From Torymus aiolomorphi (taxonomy: Eukaryota; Arthropoda; Insecta; Hymenoptera; Torymidae), in NCBI GenBank assembly GCA_036365515.1, contig CM070873.1, positions 47,798,011 through 47,862,010 on the forward strand: 64,000 nt of DNA. The letters are read 5' to 3'. Position 1 is the stretch's first letter; every line of letters begins with the position of its first letter. Under the pieces are notes generated by a model that saw only the letters and a list, made by a program, of their open reading frames with translations, searched no databases and had not been told where the DNA came from. Positions 56,715-64,000 of this stretch are shown here, piece by piece. Both the position numbers and the translations under genes were made by a program.

Positions 56715-58730
56715 CTGGAACACGAGAGAGAAAAAAAGAGCGGCCGATTAGTCTCGTCGAGGATGATCCATAAAAGCGGATTACATCGATCGCGCGCACT
56801 AGGGAGGGGAGAGAGAGTGGTATTAGGCTAGGGGCGTTCGTCGTTTATTTTTAGCGAACACGGGCGCGATCGGGACTCGTAGTGCTGTCGGTGCGCGATG
56901 GTGGAGGACGTCTTAATGAAATTGAAATGTGGACATGGCTGCGTGTGGATTGGCCAGTGTACGCTGCGATCTTTGTTTATTTTCTCTGTAGGAGATAAGT
57001 GTGAAACTTTTCTCGTCCTCAAGATTAAGTGACAGATATGGTATGAGCAGTTGTAGGGTATTAAGAGTTTTATTATTGATGATTGGTCTTCGGATAAATA
57101 TTTATCGGGAGATTGATAAACTTTTTTCTCGTACTGAATTTAACGATTTCAGATACTTTTTGCAAACGCCTTGTTTATCTTGAACATATAATGACTCTAA
57201 TTTCCAACTGTTAAGTGAGACAATTTGAAACGATAATAAATGCGGGTCGAATTGAGACAATAACGAATCCATTAATCGTATCGCCATGAATGTGCCTCCT
57301 CTGACTCATCCTTCTAATTGGATTTGATAAATTCGATTTTTATGTGCTCCGGTAGTGAAAAATCGATGCCTTCTTATTTAAAAACACTCATTTACTTGAT
57401 TAATCCTTTCGAATTAAAAGTTTATTGAAAAAATGCCTTCACAACCAAAAACTATTCAAGATACACACTACTCTGTATAATTTAGCATTATTTATTATGT
57501 TTTTCCTAAAAGAAAACAATCACGAAATGTCAGAAATATTTTCAGCCAGCATACCGTCATAAATTATGCACGAGGCACGACGAAACGCGTAATAAAACCA
57601 GAAACGCACCATTCCAACGTAAAGTGCCTTAAAAACAGCTCTCGCTCGCGTTCGTCGCGTTTAAAAGGAGGAGAATCCTCGCTTCCCCCTTGTTTACACG
57701 AGAGAATCCGTGGAGATCCAAATCTGCTCTCGGTGTGTGTGTGTTGTAAGGCGCGTTATCGCTTTGCCGCCGCGCGCGCGACAAGATAGCGCGAGCGCGA
57801 AGCGTCAATTAGGCATAGCAGCAGGAAAATTGAAGCCGCGCGCGTGCCTCCGTCCGCAGGAGTTAAAGTACGTAAAAGTACACGGCTGCTTTCTCAAGAA
57901 TTTTTCAGGGAGCTATATAATGAACAAAAACGAGCCGGTAATGTGTATACATACACTGGCTGCGCGAGCCACGTAGGAATAACGTGAGGTGGCCGTGTAG
58001 AAAAAGGCTCTCTATTGAGTAATGAAGACTGACGAACTGAAGAGGGAGGGAGAGAGAAAGAGAAACAGAATTGTTAAGCCCTGACGTGGCGTAGGCGAAC
58101 GTGCGGCAAAGCGGTATATTTTCTCTCTCTCGCGCGAGCTCCCATCGAAAGTCTAGAAGGTAGTTTTATACACACTTATGGGCGCACATGGCAACCGTTC
58201 ACTCACTCGATCTCCTCTCGCGTCCTCTCGCGCCTCTCGGCAAAAAAGGCGCTAGTCGTCCTCCGCCTCTCTTCTTCGTCCGAGTGGGAGGAGAGCGAAA
58301 GGGATCGATAAGGCGGCGCGCGGAGGCTGAAACTCAAGCGAGCCGCGATGTCAGAATTTTCACTATAAAGTCGCTGGGAATAAGTGTAGAGTAGGAGGGA
58401 AAGAGAGAAAAAAAGCAAAGGAGAAAATTACGAAATGACAAAGGGGACAAGAGAGGACGAATTGAAACGGTTAGTCGGAGAAACGAACCTGCTAGGAGAC
58501 TGACGATTCTTTTTACTCGTACTCTTTCTCTTTAGTTCTGCGGTTTGTATAAAAGCTAGGTAGAGAAAACTGACGCGGCGGTGTCGCAATTCGTGTAGCG
58601 GCTAGAAATTTTTGAGAAATTAACGCCAGGGGGTCTTGAGTTTCGAGGTTGACCATAGTGCACTGAAAAGCCAGCTGATTCGTGTCGCTTTTTTCCATTA
58701 GTAAATTTTATAATTAAACTGGAAACTGTA

Positions 58731-58857
58731 CATTTTTCCCCCATTTGTGAAACGATTTTTCGAACATTTTCTAGCCATTTTATGGCGATTTCTGTCAATT
58801 CGCCATAAAAGGGCTAGATAATGTTCGAAAAATCGTTTCACAAATGGGAGAAAAATG
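58731..58857. mobile_element. Palindromic MITE-like hairpin
   Basis: CATTTGTGAAACGATTTTTC at the left pairs with GAAAAATCGTTTCACAAATG at the right. The loop is TTTATGGCGATTTCTGTCAATTCGCCATAAA-like, itself a hairpin. The target site is not clear. Confidence 0.75.
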
Positions 58858-60197
58858 GACGATTTTCAGCAGGGAGCTAAATAATATAAAAGAAGTCGAC
58901 AGTCACTGCTCGTAAAAATGTATTTTAACGTACAGAAAAGAGCCGCGAAGGTGCATCCGTAAATATAATGTTTCGTGCGTGGGTGCATTATGCTTTTGTA
59001 CGTAATTTGAATTAATGCCCCCTATAAAGAGAAATTTACGAGCGTAAACGTTTACGTGATAATAAAAGGTCTGAAAAATGCACGGTTTTATCAAACAGTA
59101 TATTTATTTGATTAAAGGTTTGCAGTCCGTTTGGTTTAAATGATTGCTTCTTATGTGTATAATTTCATGTACCTATATGTATACTAACCGCGCATTATTC
59201 AAATTGGGACTTAAGTTTCATTCAGAGACTTGGAATTAACTAAATATGTTTATGAAGCAAATGTAATGAACAGTTTTAAGTATTTCTTTTTTAATGACAA
59301 TTTAGTTGAACAATATTTAAATAGTGTAAACGAATCCTTTGATAATAAAAAAATAATCTACCACTACTAATATATAGTTATTCTGTAAAATTTTATGTTT
59401 TTATCTACTCACTGCCAGGACAACGATGCAAAGTGCGTACATTTTTTAATGTTTTAGTGCAGTATTTTAATCACACGTCCTCGCTAAAAATGATTATGCA
59501 CAATGGCAAATTTATTTGAAAAATATATTCATAATAATTTACAAGATCTTTTAAATTACGTTCGCACACGCTAAATTATTTGGGCGTTTTTTTTTCATTG
59601 TCGACGATCGAAGAGCCATACAATTTATTTGAGCGGCGACATCGAGTTTCGCTTCATCAGATTTTATTGAGAGACAGTGTAATTTTTCCGTTACTGGCCC
59701 CCACTTATTAAACCGACAAAGTATGGCGGCCGATGGAAGGAGCATCGAAAATTGGCATACAGTTAAAAAGCTGACACTATTCATTTAGTCGGCCAGTGGC
59801 CCTGTTTATTCTCAGTAACGCCCGCCAGAAGTGGTACTTTCGATTTAAGCAATACAATCGTTGTTAATTTTTACGAGTTGCATCATGTTTTATTCTCCTT
59901 ATATATGCATAATTATTTTATGATTAACAATCTCATCATTGTTTTTTTAGAAACTGATTAATAATTTCTCTGCAATTTTTATTGCATGAACTTGATTTTT
60001 TTTTAATTTTATTGAAAGATGAAAAATCTCATAAAACTTACGAAAACTTAAGACATTAATTAAAAAGTTGATTTCTTTTTAATTTCTACACCGAACATAA
60101 GCAAACTTTTTTGCTTATAACCTTTTTATTTTGCACACAATCAGCAAAGTGCTCAGTCTCTCAAAAATGTAAGAGGGCCAAGCAGAAGAAGAACAAA

Positions 60198-60344
60198 ATG
60201 AAAAAAAAACTGTCCGCGGCCGATCCTCCGGTATTCAAAGACGCCCCTGCGCATATACACGAGACACCGAGAGACTCCGGACAAAAAACCATCAGGACGT
60301 CGTCGGAGAGAAAAAAGAAAAGAAAAGTCGCCCGGGGGCCGGCG
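60198..60344 (+). CDS. Possible first coding exon on the plus strand (weak)
   Basis: An ATG (60198) opens 49 codons, starting with a Lys run and ending in a basic patch (RKKKRKVARG, similar to a nuclear signal), then GGCGAA|GTAAGT, a good donor. An acceptor-like TTTTATTTTGCACACAATCAG lies upstream. No downstream exon is in the window, and the block may instead be the 5' UTR of the minus-strand gene. Confidence 0.2.
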
Positions 60345-63300
60345 AAGTAAGTACTGAAGTTTCGCGAGCAACAAGAAAAGAAGAAGCCAAGGCGGTAGTA
60401 TACGCGAACGCTCATGCGAGTAAAAAGAAGAATAATGAGCGCCTCCTCGTCGTCGTCGTCGTTGTCGCAGTAGCAGCCTCTAAACGGTATAAAGGCAAGA
60501 AGAGCAGCAGCGAAGTACAGAGACAGAAGAAAGAAAGAAGTGAGGGAAAAAGAGAAGAAAGAGACGGAGAGGCCTGGCAGCAACACAGCGCCGGTATCAA
60601 GTGGCCGCGCGCGCTGTACACTCCCGATGCGCGTTCGATAAACGGGATCCCAGCTCGCGCCGCCGGTGAGGTATACGGAGGTAACTTCTGCAGGATCCGC
60701 GTACTTATACGGGGTGTCCGATTCGTTCGCTTCTTCCTCGTGCGGGTATTGGATGTCGCGCACGCGCATATAGAGCTCGCACGTTTTTCAGCCGAGCCTG
60801 GGTGTATTTATGCTTTTAGTATGTATAGTAGGTGGAAACGGGATATGTGAATGCGTTGTCGCCAGCTACGGTATAGTTATATAGGGTTTATTGTTCACCT
60901 CGAAATTGGACTCATTTTTTAAGAATCGCGCGATTATTTTTCAACCGCTTAGTGCAGTATTAAAATGAATTGTGAATACTAAACTCATTTAAAATCATTG
61001 TATAAAAATTATTTTAAATTAAAACCATGTCATATAATCATACAGTATAGGTAAATCATATAGTGGAATAATGTTGAGAGCAATTAGGAGTCTAAACTAA
61101 GATGTAATCTAAATTAGACCCAGAAGATATATAGATAAAATGAATTTCTCGTCGTTATCTTAATTCCCGAATTTCGTATTCCATGCATATACATGTTTTA
61201 ATGCGAATCGGAATATATGCCGCCACGTCGAAATGATATTATTATCCGTTAGCTATTTCAATTGTAAATGAGAAGATTTAAATGACTGATTGTTCTTCAA
61301 TAGTATACAAAATATAAGCGTTCAACGGTAAAAGAAACTTATTTGTGCCAATTAACAGATAAATTGAAAAGAGAAAATGTTTTTGTGCGCTTTTTAAGCA
61401 TTTTTGTTTGACTGTACGTTTTCTAGTAATTATCCTGTCGTAAAATTTTACGGTTAGGGAAACGGTTTCACTTGCTAACTGAGCTTTCTGAACTTATTTT
61501 TAAATTCTTAAATTTCTAACTTACAAAATTGCACTGTACAATGTGAGGAAGAACATATTAACGGGTGATATGTTTATAGAGATGTAGGTAGGCATTAAAA
61601 TAATGATTTTTTTTATTTAATTATAATTAAACTAACTGATTTTAAAAACCCTCGTAAAACTTTCATTTTATAAAGCAGATATTGCTACATTAGCATTATC
61701 CATATAGTGCTATAAAGAATAAAAGAAGAAATAGGTTAAAATGTAGGTCTGAAAGTAGTATATCACTTATAATCTTACTTATCGTGTGCTGCAAGTCCCT
61801 GTGGAAGCAAAGTCGTTTTTCAGATTTCAAAACTTCTCTATCTTTAATAGAAACGTCAAAAACTGCTATAAAGATTTCTCATAGCTGGATATGTTTGGAA
61901 ACTGGCAAGTTTCTACCACAGGCTTTCAAAGAACTTTTTATTTTTTTAATAAAAGAAAAATATTTGTATCCTTTCAAGTAAAAACGGAAATATACAGCTT
62001 TTATACTATTTTATTGTAAAAAAGTGATACTGGAAAAGCATTTTTTTTACTATATAGATAATTTAAAACTATTTCAAAAATATTTAATTGATGTATGTGC
62101 ATAGTAATTCCTTTGTATGCTCTGGCTCAACGATATTTACGATAGTATAACGCGAATTACTGTCGTTATAATTTAAGAAAAATACATTCATAAAAGAATG
62201 TTTTAATACTAAATTTTGTTACGATATCTGAAAATTCTAATTTTTTCGTTTCTTAAAAGACTACAACAATGAAGCCGATAATCAAAACCTGCAACGGCAA
62301 CATCCTTCCCGCACCTCGAAAACCTTCGACCGAAGAAAGTCCGTTTTTTCCTATCAGCTTCCGCGCGCGCGTGCACGCGGGCGGAAAACCGCGGAAACGG
62401 CTGATGAAAAAGTGCGCGTGAAAGCGGCGGCGACGGCGCGAGAGGAGAGTTCGCGCGTGCGTGAAAAGTGCGGGGGTTTCGAAATCAGGCGATCGCTACG
62501 CGCCCGGAAGCTGCCTGTATCGAATTCTCGCCGAGGCGGCAAGTCTGAAGAGCTCACGTCGCGGTAGCGGAGAGCAGAGCGAAGCTGCTGGATTGAGTTG
62601 GCACAGCCGCCCGAGGCGTCGGGGCGCGAATGTATTTAGCGGCCTCTCACTCTCGGGGAGGCGAGGATCGCGCCGGGATTCTCGATTTATCACGTGCTTG
62701 CGCCCACCCCTCAGACGTGTAATTCAATACGAAGTATTCGAGACGAAAAGTGTTTTCAGAGTTTGATAACTTTATTTTATTTATTGCAGGTCTCGACGTA
62801 ACTCGGACGACTACATGATTTAGCGAAGGGATTTTTATCCGATAAAAAATGTCAAGTCATTTTTTTTAAATAACTTTTTCATAATTTTCACAATTAATAT
62901 AGTTTTCCAAAGATGTAATTTCATGCGAATCCTCATTTCATTGTTATCTATGTCAGTCGCCAAATTTTAGTAAAAATTTTCTTTTTTAAATAGTAAAGTT
63001 TCAACGCAAACAACGAAATTCGTTATTCCAAGAGGGCTGCTAAATTATGTGCCGGTGTTTGTCATTTTCAGAATTGCAATTAGGGTGCAATATCGCCAAT
63101 TACGGCTGCGAGAAAGGCAATTGTGAGTTTGGAAGTCACAAATTACAGCAAAGACAAATTACAGCTGGTACAGTTACAGTTGTAGCAAGGCTAGACTTTT
63201 TTTTTCGTGCAGCTTGAAAACTTTGTTGTCTACTTGACATTTAAGTAACGCGAGAAAGTCTTAGGAAATAAAAGTTATCTATGCCAAGGCAATTTCGGAA

Positions 63301-63990
63301 ACATTTCAGGTGTCTGCATCGTATTTTTTGTTATTCTAATTTAATTTTAAGTTTTTCTTTGATAAGTGTGTTATCGATACGTGACTGTTTTCTTCATATC
63401 TTTTTCATTTTTAAATCTTTATCAGTCATCTTTGCCGTCTACTGTACTCTAACTTATTCTGAATAAAATGCAATTGGAGCCCTTAAAAAAAAAAAAACTA
63501 AAAATTAAATTAGTAATATAAAATACGATGTAGGCACCTGTAATAAATTCGACATCCTCTTATCAATAAAGTGTGTAGTTCTATTTTATTTAATTACTTT
63601 GGCAATCAAAAAAGCTTTTAACAATTAAAAGTGTTTTCTCAGAAGGAATAAAACATCTCCAACAGATACAATATATATAACCAAAGCAATTCATTAAGGA
63701 TGTATTGGCTTACAATCGGTGTCAGAAGTTAGTTTTTATTTAAAATATCAATAATTTATTATATGGGGTTGTTTTTTTCTTTTTTATTTGAAAGTTATGT
63801 AGGAGGGCATAAAAGTTGAAGCTCCCAAAATAAGAAATCAGATAAAAATTTTTGAAGTATTTCGACTTTTAAAAATTCTATATTCTAATACATTTTTAAC
63901 TTCATTCATCAAGGTGCCGCATCTTCAAATTCTATTCGATTTTTGTTTTTTTTTTTTTTTTGTCTTATTTTGTCCAGGGGATTATTATTA

Positions 63991-64000
63991 CACTGAAAAA
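63991..64000. mobile_element. Edge of another CACTGA-type MITE
   Basis: The window ends TTA|CACTGAAAAA, the same terminus and TA flank as the element at 19404. Only 10 bp are visible. Confidence 0.3.

Larger units (their letters stand above)
56715..64000. other. Upstream region with CpG islands, no confirmed gene
   Basis: Probable promoter and 5' UTR introns of the minus-strand FAM110 gene. CpG-rich blocks at 57640-58440, 60190-60860 and 62340-62770 alternate with AT-rich DNA. The 62340-62770 block, with GCGCGCGTGCACGCGG, is a plausible promoter. No tRNA or conserved protein was seen. Confidence 0.35.

Noticed and set aside
60161..60769. 202-codon minus-strand frame with Phe/Leu/Ser runs
   Set aside because: Reads through purine-rich plus-strand DNA (GAAGAAAGAAAG), giving Phe/Ser/Leu runs. 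No conserved motif; more likely promoter or UTR.

Overview
The window is arthropod nuclear DNA, most likely from an insect and probably a small hymenopteran such as a parasitoid wasp. The protein-coding genes have many exons. Coding exons and promoters are GC- and CpG-rich and sit in very AT-rich introns and intergenic DNA. There is an arthropod TCAGT initiator, a CLIP-domain serine protease, an insect GAGA factor, a Penelope-like element, and many short inverted-repeat transposons flanked by TA. The species assignment is an inference.

Region by region: 0.4-2.3 kb holds nested inverted-repeat transposon remnants. 3.2-5.8 kb holds a plus-strand gene for an unrecognised coiled-coil protein. 6.4-10.1 kb (minus) holds the coding exons of Trl (GAGA factor): a BTB domain followed by two alternative 3' ends, each with its own single zinc finger. 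Its upstream region (10.1-13.2 kb) is full of (GA)n/(CT)n, the motif this protein binds. 13.6-16.4 kb holds two head-to-head, 5'-truncated Penelope-like elements; one has a hammerhead-ribozyme-like motif near its 3' end. 16.6-18.3 kb (minus) encodes a trypsin-like CLIP serine protease whose signal-peptide exon was not found. 18.4-25.3 kb is AT-rich with several inverted-repeat elements. 25.4-26.5 kb (plus) holds a compact gene for a 109-residue secreted, cysteine-rich precursor. 27.5-29.8 kb holds a hAT-like element filled with a two-orientation minisatellite, plus a decayed reading frame. 29.8-35.2 kb shows no gene.

35.4-56.6 kb (minus) is one long gene for a 716-residue FAM110-family protein in seven coding exons. 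Exon lengths and phases sum exactly to an open frame (2151 nt), across an 11.7 kb first coding intron full of transposons. Its 5' UTR contains a short upstream ORF. The rest, to 64 kb, is probably its upstream region, with CpG-rich islands near 57.6-58.5, 60.2-60.8 and 62.3-62.8 kb.

The genes do not form an operon-like system. The strongest points are the two-finger Trl locus with GA-rich upstream DNA (suggesting self-regulation), the two-module secreted cysteine-rich precursor, the enlarged FAM110 gene, and several TA-flanked MITE families with nearly the same termini. Splice sites were read by eye from GT/AG signals and frame continuity. No transcript evidence was available.
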